From Cotesia glomerata (taxonomy: Eukaryota > Arthropoda > Insecta > Hymenoptera > Braconidae), in NCBI RefSeq assembly GCF_020080835.1, contig NC_058163.1, positions 7,413,318-7,477,317 of the forward strand: 64,000 nt of DNA. Reading direction: 5' to 3'. Numbering within the stretch: the stretch's first letter is position 1; each line of letters begins with the position of its first letter. The position numbers were made by a program, and so were the translations under genes. The notes under the pieces were generated by a model. That model saw only the letters and a program-made list of their open reading frames with translations. It was not told the origin of the DNA and made no database searches. This document shows, one piece after another, positions 12,303 to 24,229 of the stretch.

Positions 12303-13255
12303 ATTATGATTTGAAATTGAAAAACTTTCACTAATGATGACAGATATATTACTCTGGTAGAACTTCTTTCAGGAAATCGAACGAAATTTAATTTAACAGA
12401 TATTTATTAAATTTTATTCATTTATTTATTTATTTACTTAATAAATAAATCAAAAAATTTTAATAATTTTCTTAACAAATAAATTATGGCAAAAAAATAA
12501 AAGAAAAAATTGACGTAGAAATTAAAAAAAAATTAAAAATTCGATTTCTTTTAAAATTATTTTTCGGAATAAATTTGTTTATTAAAAAAAAATAAAAAAA
12601 AAAAAACTTGGAAAAAATTATCAAGAGGATGCTACCATATGACATTCGGGACCTCGCCTTCAACGAGGATGAAAAAATCATAATTAAAATTACACAATTT
12701 GCAATAGACATTAAAAGCATATCGAATCTAATTTTACTTATACTATAATTGAAGAATAAGACGAGAACCCCTCGAATTAATTTTAAAATTCCCGCCAGAA
12801 TACCCGTCAGCTGTACGGAACAACCCAAAAGTCAGCTGAGCAAACAATCCAGCAAGAGAAAAAAAAAGTGACTGTTAACTTAAATGTCATGGAAATCGAT
12901 CAAATTTCCTAACCTAAAATTTACCTTATTATTGAAAATTATATACCGTTACTTTTACGAAGCCGCAAGAACTGGCATAATTCTGGTAATCAGCACATAT
13001 AAACAAAGTAAACAAATAGAAAAAAATTTCGAAGACAGTATCTTCAGAAGGTCTTAAAGACGTCTTTTAGACGTAGACTCTGACGTCCAAATCAGAAATC
13101 TGAACTCATTCGGAATAACTTAATATGTCATTTTGCTATCTGGGTAGTTAAGAGAACACTAACAATAACAACGTGTCATGTTATATAATTTTTTTTTAAT
13201 TATTATGAACAACAATAAAACAGTTAATATGAAATTTTTTTTTTAATTTCATTCA
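12303..13255. other. AT-rich region without a recognised gene
   Basis: The 114-codon minus frame at 12484-12828 is almost wholly I/F/L/S from A/T runs and has no domain or splice support. I treat it as chance. Confidence 0.5.
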
Positions 13256-13447
13256 GTGAGTAATATTTTTAAAGTGGTTAAATATATGTAATGTAAGTAA
13301 CATTTTTAAAACGGTTAAGTATATGTAATGTAAGTAACATTTTCAAAACGGCTAAATATATGTAATGTAACATTTCTAAAACGGTTAAATATATGTAATG
13401 TAAGTAACATTCTTAAAACGGTTAAATATATGTAATGTAGTGTAACG
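13256..13447 (+). repeat. 37-bp minisatellite, about 5 units
   Basis: The phrase gtaagtaacat...aaaacggttaa.tatatgtaat repeats with a 37-bp period (for example at 13293 and 13330). One unit has lost a few bases. It lies just downstream of the Myb-like gene's stop codon. Confidence 0.85.
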
Positions 13448-13534
13448 AAGCAATTAGAAAATTATAGAGATGTTCATGGGTATCCGTGATATTAAGCATA
13501 TACTTAATATCTGTGATTAAATATTTGTTTGATT

Positions 13535-14613
13535 TTAGTCTGATAATTTTCGGACTTTAATATTATCATTTTCAAGTTCAATCGTGTATCGCGTTGTGTT
13601 CATTGGTTCATCAAACTTAGCCTCAAAATTCAAGCGCATAGTTTTCCCAGAGACCGGTGTTTTCTTTAGATCCTTTGACTCATCTTCTTCCTGGTTTTCT
13701 TGTCTTTTATTTTCCGAGAGTGATTTATAAAAGTTAAAGCAGTATCTGAACGGCCAGTCGAACTCCATTTGGTCTCTTTCTGGCATTCGGACGAAGCAGC
13801 ACTGTAAATAATAAAAAAAATAGTTATTACTTTCAATTGAAATTAATATACAAGATATAGAAAATGTTATTCTATGTTATAATTTACCTCGTAATCATTT
13901 AAAAGTCCTAAAAACCGCCGGTACGTCGTTTTAATAATTTTGCGCCTTTTTCTCAAAATTGGTTCCGCTGCAATTCATCTGTAAAAAGTTAATTAATAAT
14001 ATGTACATGACATTTAGCTATCAAATAAATATATTAATGATTCTAATGATTTTTTGACTAATTTATAAATTTTACAGTGAACTTGAGGTTATAGAATTAT
14101 GACTATTCCTGAAAATTATACCAGATGCTGACACAAAAGACAAAATTGGCAAAAAAAAAGTGTGAATATAAACACATACAATACAGGAGAAAAAAGTAAA
14201 CTAGGAGAAAAAGTACGACAAGTCATTGTTAAATAGGAGTGTGAATTTTCGAAAACAGTTGCAAAGAATCAGACATCGGATTCAAACAAAAATTTTTGAA
14301 GTAAGTTCTCAACATATCGCGTTACTAATACCAAAAGGGCGTAGATGTTGAGATACATTAGTAACGCGATATGTCGTTAAAAAAATACTAACTTCCACAA
14401 TTGATGATCGTAATTCCTTAAGCCATCCCAATTAAAATCTCGGTCATAAGTCATCAGTCTCAGTCTCACAATCCTTGCATCTTCTGCAAAAGTCCCTTTA
14501 AAGAAAAAAAAAATGTTAATTTATTTCGACAAAAAAAAAAGTTATTTATTATTTTCATTCAACTTACATCGGCGTTTAATCCTGAACCACAGGTATTCCT
14601 TCGGGTAATACAT
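13535..14613 (-). CDS. candidate four-exon Myb/SANT-like gene with one in-frame TGA
   Basis: Exons at 14568-14613 (ATG), 14393-14495, 13888-13978 and 13535-13801 join with compatible phases and GT-AG boundaries to about 168 codons. Exons 1-2 encode MYYPKEYLWFRIKRRWTFAE then DARIVRL and ...NYDHQLWK; exon 3 gives IAAEPILRKRRKI and YRRFLGLLNDY. The tryptophans, acidic D/E and basic helix suggest a Myb/SANT-type DNA-binding fold (inference). The last exon is acidic/lysine-rich in the middle and ends RYTIELENDNIKVRKLSD. At the exon 2-3 junction the spliced frame reads AAA then TGA (13975-13977), so this is either a recent pseudogene, an unseen micro-exon or a sequence error. Intron 2 contains a strong hairpin (14312-14374). 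I do not recognise an orthologue. The gene lies inside a DGAT1 intron on the same strand. Confidence 0.5.
14312..14374. repeat. perfect 18-bp-stem hairpin in an intron
   Basis: ACATATCGCGTTACTAAT at 14312-14329 is exactly complementary to 14357-14374, with a 27-nt loop. A second nested pairing (tctcaac / gttgaga) overlaps it. It lies in intron 2 of the Myb-like gene model. CpG-rich arms are unusual in this AT-rich sequence. Confidence 0.75.
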
Positions 14614-15354
14614 GCTGATGGTATTTTTTGCGAATTTTCTTTATTATTATTATTAAAGTTATAAAATGAATATAAATTTCCCAACTAATGAAGATATTAA
14701 TTATGTGTTGTGCTATTTACTGTTACTATGGTTACATGTTTTTTTTTATTTAAAACAAAAGCAGTTTTGATAAATTCGAATTTTTGTTTAATTTTAAATT
14801 TATCACGCAGTATTGGCGGTTTCTACGCAGTCGTAACTGTTTGATTTTAAAATAGTATTCAAATAAAACATACAGTTTTAAAACATGATCATTTGTCAAG
14901 TATTTTTGTTTTAATTTTGTAAGTAAATACTTAAAAATATTTAATTTTTTAAAAATTGATATTCTAAAATTAAATAACAAGTAGTAATGTCAGTAAGATA
15001 TCTTTATTATCTTCATCATGTCGTATGTATAGTTAAGTTATTTAGGAGATGAATTAATATTCATTTAGACTATTATTAATACTTGTTTTATAGGATATTA
15101 TTAGTTATAGCAAGATATATTTTTTATAGCTTATACTTGAAATTATTTTTTTCTTTTGTTTTACTATATTTAAAAAAATATATATTTATGATTGCTACAA
15201 TCATTGCCTAGCAACGAGAGAAAAATAATTTTAATTTTTTATCCGAAGTTTATCGATAATTTAAAATAAATTTAAACCATTAATAATGAGAATTATACCA
15301 GGAAAAAATCAAGATTCGTTTATATTATATCATAATTAGCTAGTGCAAATTACA

Positions 15355-16135
15355 GCTACCAGTCTGTGTCTGCCATTCTATCTCGAGAAAGAGCCAAGAA
15401 CCGTCCAAAAATTCCGGATACTCTTTCCGATTTATCGCCTTTATTGACTGATAACACTGTAATTAAAGTTCATCTAGTGTCTAAAGAAAGCTCTATTCTA
15501 TTATTTACTTCTGAAGAGTTATTAAATGGACTCGCGGAGAGCCATAATCTGTTTATGGATGGAACATTTTCAGTAATAATAAATTTTTAATTTATAATTT
15601 GTAAGATATTAATAATTTCTAATTTTTTTTTTACCAGAATACATGTAGAAAACCTAATATAAACCAAATTTATACTATCCACTTCAAATATAAAAATCAG
15701 GTAGTTTAAATATTTGTATTTAAAAAAATAAAAAAATAGTTCTGATAAAAATTATTTTTTTAAAATACAAAAAAAGAGAAAAAAAAATGAAATTATCTTG
15801 AATAAAACAAGATTTTTTTTCTGTAATTAAATTTATTATTTGCTGTAAATAGTTTAAATTTATTGAATATGTTCTAAGTTTGATTTAAGTTTGTACTGCT
15901 TTAATGATTTTCATTCAATAATTTGTTTTAGTATCATGCTGGTGTAATAGTACTGACTGAAAATAGGCTTAGTCATACATACAAAATGATATTCGATTGG
16001 CTTGCAAAAAATGTTGAAGGTCTAAAAGATAAAGAGATGATCATTATGACTGATTATGAGAAGGCCACGGTTAAAGCACTCAGAAAGTGTTTCCCATGTG
16101 CAAAAATTCACGGCTGTTTTTTTCACTTTGTACAG
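15355..16135 (+). CDS. spliced MULE-type transposase fragment (three exons)
   Basis: Three exons, about 15355-15572, 15638-15700 and 15932-16135, are separated by GT-AG introns of 65 and 231 bp, all in phase 0 and all open. They encode a FLYWCH/MULE-type transposase core: RERAKNRPKIPDTL and LFMDGTFS (first catalytic Asp in exon 1), QIYTIHFKYKNQ (exon 2), and TYKMIFDWL, IIMTDYEKA (second Asp) and IHGCFFHFVQ (exon 3). The third acidic residue and the C-terminal half should follow in later exons. These were not found, and the downstream DNA is occupied by a SINE and microsatellites. The intact reading frame leaves a domesticated gene possible, but a truncated element is likelier. The upstream exon boundary is uncertain, since an in-frame stop lies just before 15336. 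Confidence 0.75.
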
Positions 16136-16233
16136 GTGAGAGTGTAACAATTTATAAACGATTAATTAATAATTATTTTGATGAGCGGATAAAACTAGTA
16201 CTTAATCAGTATTTTTTTTTTTTTAATTACAAT

Positions 16234-16268
16234 AATATTTAAGGTATTTAATATATCTATATGTACAT
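16234..16268 (+). repeat. 35-bp direct repeat, left copy
   Basis: AATATTTAAGGTATTTAA plus 17 further bases are identical to 16819-16853, and similarity continues about 13 bp with a small gap. The two copies bracket the SINE-like insertion and behave like an unusually long target site duplication. Confidence 0.75.
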
Positions 16269-16320
16269 GTATACATATATATTTGACTCGAAGATCGGTG
16301 TTTATTGATAAATATAGATA

Positions 16321-16459
<139 letters not shown>

Positions 16460-16818
16460 TAAGCCGAATACTCCCGATCCAAATTCTCGAAGATTGACTA
16501 ATTTTTGATTATGACTTCTTCACCATAATATTTTATCGGTATTGAGGTCTCATACCATCAGAGAAAATTTAGGTGAAATTCACAATTAAAATTCGCTTAT
16601 CGACAATTATTGTTAGAGAAAGATGTAATTTTTACTCAGTGTAACTTTTTTCAGTAACTGAAAAAATAATTCAGACAGCCCAGACCAGGACTCGAACCTG
16701 GATCTTTTGGTTACGCGCCATAGTCTCTACCAGTTAAGCTATCTGAAACACTGTCCGTAACTACCTTCCAGTTACCTATTAAGTTCCACTGAGTAAGTCT
16801 CTTTTGGCCAAGACTTTT
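16460..16818 (-). mobile_element. tRNA-Thr-like SINE or tRNA pseudogene insertion
   Basis: On the minus strand a tRNA-like head lies at about 16675-16750: A box agcttaactggtagaga, B box GGTTCGAGTCC, an exact 5-bp T stem (CCAGG/CCTGG), and an anticodon loop CGCGTAA consistent with a mutated CUCGUAA loop (anticodon CGU, Thr). The acceptor stem has two G-U pairs and one mismatch, and the anticodon stem one mismatch, so it is not a working tRNA. A non-tRNA body extends to the microsatellite. The whole segment with its AAT-rich tail is bracketed by 35-bp direct repeats, as expected for a retroposed SINE. Confidence 0.65.
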
Positions 16819-16925
16819 AATATTTAAGGTATTTAATATATCTATATGTACATATACATATATATATCCTATATATCTGTACATATACATATATATATCC
16901 TATATATCTGTATATATACATATAT
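16819..16925 (+). repeat. 35-bp direct repeat (right copy) and short TATATATCC-type tandem repeat
   Basis: 16819-16853 duplicates 16234-16268. It is followed by about two and a half copies of a roughly 32-bp unit, 'atatatcctatatatctgta catatacat'-like, rich in TATA. Confidence 0.7.
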
Positions 16926-17790
16926 AAGTCAGTACGATCCCCAGCAAAATTATTAGTGATACCGGGACCAATTCTTTTACGCGATCTCTAGCGAAATCGC
17001 CAGCTTGTTCACTGTTCTCTTTAAATTAATTTCATTAAACATTTTAGTCACAACACTGTGCTTCAAATTCTCTTCTTTATTTATCTGAGCATTACAGACT
17101 TGTATTTGTTTACAAGCACCTTTACATCTGCAAACCAACCTGTTTTTTTTTGACATATTTTCATATTTGATCAGCAATCTAATTTTTATTTTTTCTTCAA
17201 GCTGCTGTCTTCACTTGATTGCGAAAAACAAATAACAATTAATTTATTATGACCAATCAGAACGCTTGGCTATACCTATCTACTGTCTCTCTCTTTTAAA
17301 AAAACTAAATTATCGGCCCTACTAATTAGGATATTGATACTTGTCTTCACAAGGGTAGCCGATACAACCTGAGACAGTATAAGTAACCTTCCTGCAACTC
17401 CTAAGCCAAATATCAAAGCACAAAAAAAGAAAGTTGAGTTAGAAGTTACCATCGAACTGAGAATTTAGAAAATTGTTGAATAAAAAGAAAGCAAAGACAA
17501 CTTCAATTATCAAAACTCCTACAAATTCTTGTTGATCAAAAACTACTGAATATACCTCCGGAAGGCGGGTTTTCGGCAAAGCAACCACTCATTGAAAAAG
17601 TGTACACTTTAAACGTTTTAAGAAGGATGCTTAAACAATAATTAACAATGTTAATTGCTTAAAAAAGAATTGTAGTCATTGTTTATAATTTCAAGCATTG
17701 TTTATAACTTCAACGGTTTCTAAATATTGTTGATGATGACTTATCAATAATTATGATTTATGATGAAAAGTAAAATAAATACAAATTCTT
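16926..17790. other. no recognised gene
   Basis: A minus frame at 16977-17177 contains KKNRLVCRCKGACK, which recalls cysteine-rich C-x-C-x3-C motifs, but later cysteines are absent and no splice partners were found. The remainder shows nothing supportable. Confidence 0.4.
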
Positions 17791-18366
17791 TTTCATATAA
17801 CCTGCATTGAAAATGTGAGTTTCAATGCCTGTTGAGCCAACCGAAACTAGACAATTTCAGACCAATGCGACTGTGCCGGGCAGGTATCAATTATTTCTTC
17901 CCGGCGGACAGAAAATGACGATTTTCTGTCCGCGAGGTGAAGTTGCAGCTTTATTTTCAATCCTATCAATTGTTTGTTTATTTTATACCTTTATAATTGT
18001 CATTCTAACCGTTAACTGTATTGAAATATCATAATTCTGTTATTAAGCATAGATAAGAATGATAAAAGAAAACTTGTCAATTTACGAATAATGTTTGGTA
18101 AAAAATAAACTATTACTTTCTATTTTATTATAAGTTTCATAATAAAATGGTATTTTCGCTGTTCGTCTGAAACTATCTAGTTCTGGTTGGCTTCAGACAT
18201 TGAAACTAGCATTTTTAATGCAACTCATATGAAAAATATAATGTGTGACGCGGGATGAAACACGAAATCAGACCGAGTGATGCCAGCCCTCGCTTCGCTC
18301 GGGCAGGCAACTTCACTCTGGTCTGAAATCGTTTTGTTTCATCCCTAGTCACACAATATACTATTA
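17791..18366 (+). mobile_element. R575 interspersed repeat, copy 1
   Basis: About 575 bp repeated in the same orientation at 33334-33908, roughly 93-95% identical by eye. This copy is flanked by AATTCTTTT on both sides (about 17783-17791 and 18366-18374), a probable 9-bp target duplication. The right part (18233-18365) is a palindrome centred on ccctcgcttcgctcggg, with arms containing gggatgaaacacga and gtgtgac. A 69-codon frame at 17825-18034 with a hydrophobic C-terminus exists in both copies. Most differences between copies within it change the amino acid, so I do not call it a gene. Confidence 0.75.
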
Positions 18367-18540
18367 ATTCTTTTGAAAAAAATATTTTGCAAAGAGTTTT
18401 TTTTAATTTTATAATATGAAATATTCTTCTTCAGGTTGAAGTACACCACTCCAGTTGATGGATAGTGAGATAGTCCAGAATTATTCTCGAAAAAATCTGA
18501 TGCCTAATAAAATGGAATCAAATAAATTTAATTTTAAAAG

Positions 18541-18812
18541 GAATGGTCATGTTATCGCTATCTAGTGTTATTTCATTGAACTTCTAAAACAAAAATGAAT
18601 AATCTAGGCAAAAGAAACCTGTGCTTTTGGATGCCTGTGTAAAAGATATTCTGTGCGAACGGATGCCTGGGTTATCGAAATTCTGTGTATGTGGATGCCT
18701 GGGTAAAAGATATCCTTAGTTTTAGAAATCTGGGTAAACGCAATCTGGGTAAAAGGATTGTGTTCAATACTAGATCTGGGCAATAGGATTATGAGTTTCT
18801 GATGCCTACCCA
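18541..18812 (-). repeat. P270 interspersed repeat, copy 2
   Basis: Reverse-complement copy of 12035-12302, including the ~32-bp internal periodicity and the outer phrase gtcatgttatcgctatctag. The two copies are inverted relative to each other and 6.2 kb apart. Confidence 0.75.
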
Positions 18813-21800
18813 AAAAAGATTGTGAGTGTTGTAAAAATGCATCAGATAAAATTATTCTGTTTTACCAACAGTTGATATTGAATTCTTTTAACTTGGTTCT
18901 TTTCTTTCAGGCGACGCTACTGGAGGATGAAGTAAGTCATAAAATGCGAGGAACGAAAATTATATTACATGTGGAAGAAGTGAAAAGAAAACTGAAATTA
19001 TTATTCGATTTCAAAGTGGGAAGTAAGGAAGAAAACTTTTATTATACTCAAAAATTAAATTAAATATTCTAAAGAGATCCTAGTGAATTTTTTAATGATG
19101 ATGATTGAATTTTACTTGTATCACTTATGTGTTTTACAAGGATCTAGAAGGTCATGCTCTCTACAGCCAGCTACTGGTTAAAGTGCTGAGATCGCCAAGA
19201 AAACGGCATCTCAGAGATTCAAACCCTCGCCTGTTGACTCATTCAATGTATGTTTTGTTGTATGTCGCATACATGAAATTATGTATCCGGGCATACATAT
19301 TTTTTTCGTAGGAGTAAGACATATGAAAAGTTAAGTTTTCTCGGATGTTTTCAATTGATTTCAAAATAATCAATTAGTTTACATTACAGTTCATACTTTT
19401 TTAAGATTCAAGATCAATCATCACAAAATTATTCCGAAATTAACATAATTATTAATTTTGAATGCCAAATATTTCAAAAAAGCATTCTAGTCTGCAATTC
19501 CAAAAAATAATTTTGTTTTTTTGTTTGTTTTTAAAGTTCAAACTTTTAACAATATATAAAAATTGCCAGTTTTTGTTTTTACTTCATACAAAATATATTT
19601 AAATAATTAACAGTTGGTCTGACATTATCGACAGTTTTCTTTTCATTTCAAATATCTTTTAGCTAAACCTGATGACCTACAAGTATCTCTTAAAATTTGG
19701 AAATCGATAATTTTTAAAATTCAGAAATGTTTATCGTACGTATCACTTCACTACGTGTTAAAACGTAGAAATCAAGATTATACTATGTTAAATTTACGAT
19801 GTTTATTTTATCAATTTCTAGTTATTGTGAATTAAATACTTATACCTATAAAAATTGATAAAATATTTAATACGAATAATCTCATTTATTGTATATTTAA
19901 TCTTCATCCATTTTTTTTAGAGTTAAACTACAAAAAAAAAATTTATGCGACTATATAAAACTGGAATAAAGCCGATACTATAAACTGTGTACTTTCGTGA
20001 CCAAAAACGGAACAACCGGATTACGCTTTTGGTTGATGTGTATGAAAATATGAAAATAATAAAAAAGTTAAATATTTCTATAGCAATACAATTTTAATCT
20101 TTTGCAAAATGTTGAAGTTAATTTTTTTGATTTATTACAATTATCCTTTATATTACTTTTATTATTTTTTATATAAATTGACTAAGAACAATTTTCATCG
20201 GAAAATAATTAAAATTTTTGCAATATTACTTACTAATGATAAGCCCTTTTCAATCAGCAGACTAAAAGTAACAGGTACAATTGAATCTGGAACAAAACGT
20301 AAGAATATTTGAATTTTTATCGGTAACAAAGTTAAGAATGATATTTTTGATTCCGAATCGAAATTATTTTTAAGAGAACCAGTTGTCTTAAATTAAGAGT
20401 TTTTTGTCTTGGAATTCGGTTTGATAAAAAGTATATTATTTTAAAAAGATGCAACTAAATTCGAAATTGAGAGAGACTGCTCTTGAAAACTAACTATATT
20501 TTCATTTTTTTGACAAGAATTACATGCTTTTTATTCAATTTCAAGTTTTCTTTAATATACCATAAAAAAAGTTTTTTTTTCAACTTGAATTAACAATAAA
20601 ATGTATTTCTAAGGCTTATTTTTATCCAAAAAATATTTTAGAAAATCAAATTTTACCTATTTTTTAAAGATTGTCTAAACCTCAAGATTTTTGTACCAAA
20701 CGGTTCCTCGAACCGGGAAATATAATCCGAGTCTTGTGCAGCAATCCTTGGACAATCATAAGCCGCTATTATTCCTAGTCTTTATACAAACATCCGTAAT
20801 TAAATTGCTACCAATATTTTTATGTTATTAATCTCTTTTCTCTTATATTGTTGCATTATAATTTTATCAATTGAGGAGCCTGAAAATTGATGTATCACCA
20901 GTCAAGCTTCGTCATAAAACTGAGCTTTTTGAACTAAAACTAACATTACTATTAAAATCTAGCATTGATATCTTAAAATAATTAAAATTTTAATTGATTG
21001 TACAGGAAAAAAAAACGGAATTTTCTATTTATATCTTTTTTGTTTTATTTTCTTTATTCTTGAATAAATTTATTTAATTAATTCGAATTAAATATTTCAA
21101 AACAAAATCGAAATTTTGAAAGAATATTTTTCTTGAACGAAGTAGTTTTTTTCAGTGTATTTATCTACTAGCAAAATCAGATAGTTAACAAAGATTCGAG
21201 TGACTTCGTTAATTATTTAATGAATCTACAACTCGACTTACTAAAGAGCTTATAAAACTTGAAAGCATAAAGTGCAAAGGAATTATTTTACTTCCTTTAA
21301 ATCTCCTCCTAATTGTCAGAACCTTCTTCAACGTCATTCGACTTATAAAAATTAATAGAGTCTCAAGTCGGCGACAAAATAGAAAGAAACCTTTTATTAA
21401 GATGTTCAAAAACTGCTAGTTTAAAAATAAGTGTGAGATCGATTGCAGTCAAAAACTAAATTAGAAAAAAAAAACTTTCACATTTTCGTAAAAACAGATT
21501 ACGAAAATAGTTACAATTCCAGTACCTCGTGTTGCTATTTTAAATTCAAATTTTATTTATCGCAATTTATAAATAAAATACACGATAATGCTACGTCCAT
21601 TTGACAGCTCGTGGTCTAAAGCGGATGACAAAAGAAGCAGTGAAATTCGTTGATGTAAAAACGAGACAGGATGTAAATGTGAGTATATAGAATAATATAA
21701 TGGCGTATTATATTTATATTACAAAGTCTATAGCGTTCATACATTCATAAATTCATAACAAAAAAGAAGTACATTGAAATAGTGGAAATATAACGACTCC

Positions 21801-22883
21801 CGTTCAAATATTTCGCAAATAAACGATGACATTTATTTTTATTATTCAATGCAATTTCAAAGCAATTTGTGCATTCGAATATTTGACTTGTTTGCGATTT
21901 ATAATAATAGTAAAAGCTTATTTATTTCCCGACCGTTAAAAAATGGAATATATGATTCTGATAATGATGACTGCAATCAAAAAATTTGCTGTTATTAACG
22001 AAAATTTATTGTGTTATTCATATACTTGCTCGGGGTCAAGAATAATTTGAATTTAAAAACGATTTGTTAAGTTCCTTCGCTTGTACTTGACTGAAAAGAA
22101 GTTACGAAAACTTTAACCGATGTAACGATAAATGTTATTGGAATTTTTTTATGGCACCACAATGGCACGTGAGAATTTTTTGCTTTTCTGTACTTGGGTT
22201 TTTCTACGACTGCTGGAATATAGATAAATGGAGCGAGATAAGGAGGGATAATTCAGGCTAGAAAAAAGAGAAGCAATGTGCGGAATATGGGTTTAGAACT
22301 TTAATAAGTTTGTTCAGTGAAATTTAAAGTAAGTAAATGTTGGATTTATTAATTAGATAATTAATAGAAAATGGCAAATGAAAGTCAGTGCAAATTTAGT
22401 GAGAAAACGACAGTAGCGCTAACATGGCATGGTGTAAGACATTATCGTGGCTCTGAATTGTATCTTATTGTCTCAATTTTGTCATGGGTTATGAGTTACT
22501 GATCTTCAATTGCCATTTTATTATCAAATAGCAACTAGGAGCTACTATATATATCCCAAACTTATGAATCATGAGTAATTAAAAATTTAGTTTAGCGATT
22601 TTTTCATATTTTAATTTCAATATGCGTAGTTTCGGGACATTGGAAATAAATTATAAATACAGTACAGTGATCACATTATAAAACCGATAAGCTATCAAAA
22701 GTCCTTCAAAAACTTAATATAAAAGATGTACTATTACCAAAAAATATAGAAAACCGTAGAAAGGCTCAAATACAGGTCACTACCTTTTTCATGATACAAA
22801 ATTTAACTATCAAAATCCCATAAAAATATTCAGTATTACTCCGGAAACATCATAATAAATTAACAATCGCTAAAAACTATATG
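18813..22883. other. about 4 kb of AT-rich sequence without a recognised gene
   Basis: Short frames of 60-70 codons on both strands lack domains. Two weak signals: at 18911-18931 a 21-nt stretch lies between a strong acceptor (tttctttcag) and donor (gtaagt), a possible plus-strand micro-exon. At about 19165-19240 a very degenerate tRNA-like segment has an A-box-like ctactggttaaag and a B-box-like gattcaaaccc. Neither is strong enough for a feature of its own. One short exon of DGAT1 must lie somewhere between 11935 and 24134. Confidence 0.4.
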
Positions 22884-23967
22884 TGGGTGATTCTCTGTAT
22901 ACCGGACTCTTATATAAGGACGTCTTAAATCTGTACAAAGTTGTCCGATCAAATTATTTTTGATTTTATTAAAAAAAAAAATTAACAAGAGCTACAAAAC
23001 TACACTGAAAATAAAGTATAAGTCCTATCGTAATACGTTCAAGTGTATGGCTTATACCCATGTTAAATGCGCCATCTGTATAAGTCATACGCTTAAACGT
23101 ATTGCGATAGGACTTAAACTTTTTTTTCAGTGTATCAGCTTAACCATAATAAATAAACAGCCGATTTAATTTTTGCTTTTTTGATATTTGTGTATCTTTT
23201 GCCATATAACATGACAGGGGACTGTTTGCCAGGGGACTGTTTTTTTTTTATTAAATTGAGAAAAATCAAGCAAACTATTTCAATGCATTCAACTTTTCAA
23301 GTTCTCAATGAATGTTTACATTAATTAGAATAATATTAAGACTTATGAATCCAATTTTATAAATAAATTATAAATAAAAATAGTTGCCAGGGGACTGAGT
23401 TTTGAAGTGGCCCAGACACATATTTCCAGCACAAACGGTGCTTCGACACCAAATAAAATGGCGATAAAGCACTAACAGCTCTATGGTTGTTAACTCAAGG
23501 CTAGTTAGATCCTTATAAACCTTACGAAAGGTAAAATAACACGCTGGATTTTTTTTTTGGCTTTGAACTTCTGGCAGGGGACTGTTCTTAAAATGCCTGG
23601 GACAAACTTTGGTTTAATAAATTTAATGAAATAAATTAATTTTCGGTACTTTTTATTGAAGAAGATTGTTAGTTAACAAATTAAGTTTATAAACATTATG
23701 GACCAAATTATATTTTATGGACGAATAACTTAAAATTTAATCTTACAGTTTTAATTTTGGGAATGGGACAGCCCAGGGGACTGTTATTTCGGTGGTTTAC
23801 GAATTTATAGCAAAAAAACCAAAATTTATTTCATACTAGTTTTCAATGCTCCAAATAGAAATGTTTTTCTACTTTCGTAATAAATTTTTTTTAGTAACAA
23901 AATAACAATTTTTCTAATAAAAAAAATGCCTGGGACAGCAAAAAACATCCTTACAGAGAATCACCCA
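22884..23967. mobile_element. TIR element with an AGGGGACTG motif array
   Basis: Ends are TGGGTGATTCTCTGTA (22884) and its complement at 23952-23967, with TG immediately outside each end. The word caggggactg occurs five times (near 23214, 23226, 23389, 23573 and 23774), and gcctgggaca-type words occur near 23595 and 23930. No transposase is encoded. A smaller CACTG MITE (23003-23132) sits inside it, so this element is the older of the two. Confidence 0.65.
23003..23132. mobile_element. 130-bp palindromic CACTG MITE with TA flanks
   Basis: CACTGAAAATAAAGTATAAG begins an arm of about 55 bp (through gtcctatcgtaatacgtt). Its inverted copy ends with cagtg at 23132. TA occurs at 23001-23002 and 23133-23134, the dinucleotide duplication expected for Tc1/mariner-type insertion. 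It is nested in the 22884-23967 element. Confidence 0.8.
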
Positions 23968-24134
23968 TGTAACATTTAAATGGCACAAAATCAAGACCTT
24001 CCCAATTATACTTAATTTAACCAAGTAAACCCATCGTATTTTACAAATATAAATTTTTTCTCATTTTTTTAACTATATAGATAAAGATTTTATTGAAAAA
24101 AAAAAAAAGGAAAATAATCAAGTGCAAGACTTAC

Positions 24135-24229
24135 AGCAAATTAACAAAATTGATGGATACTCCTCACCGCCATCTTGTGTACCGCTTAGGAATATGAACC
24201 ACTGCAGAGGATCCACTCTTACTCCATAC
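24135..24229 (-). CDS. DGAT1: DGAT1 internal exon following the first membrane region
   Basis: This 95-bp exon (acceptor aataattatag, donor gtaagtc) supplies one base that completes the lysine codon of the upstream exon. It then encodes YGVRVDPLQWFIFLSGTQDG and GEEYPSILLIC, ending one base into the next codon. Human DGAT1 has the equivalent KYG-x-x-VDP stretch directly after the LEN-x-IK segment. The phase with the 46058-46186 exon is exact (two bases plus one), which strongly supports the joint model despite 21.8 kb between them. An inner gtgagg could act as an earlier donor, but the frame stays open and conserved to the later one. Confidence 0.8.

Noticed and set aside
12484..12828. 114-codon minus frame resembling a membrane protein
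   Set aside because: Hydrophobicity comes from T/A runs; no start context, splice signals or recognised domain.
16675..16752. Functional tRNA-Thr(CGU) gene on the minus strand
   Set aside because: Base 33 is not U, the anticodon and acceptor stems have mismatches, and the segment continues into a SINE-like body with a simple-repeat tail.
16977..17177. Cysteine-rich zinc-binding protein (KKNRLVCRCKGACK)
   Set aside because: Only four early cysteines; the pattern does not continue and no neighbouring exons were found.
17825..18034. Small possible membrane protein shared by both R575 copies
   Set aside because: About 8 of 10 nucleotide differences between copies change the residue, so there is no sign of selection on the frame.
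18911..18931. 21-nt plus-strand micro-exon (strong acceptor and donor)
   Set aside because: Splice-like signals alone occur by chance; no other plus-strand exon of a host gene is nearby.
19165..19240. Degenerate tRNA-like segment
   Set aside because: Box A and B likeness is weak and no stems close convincingly.
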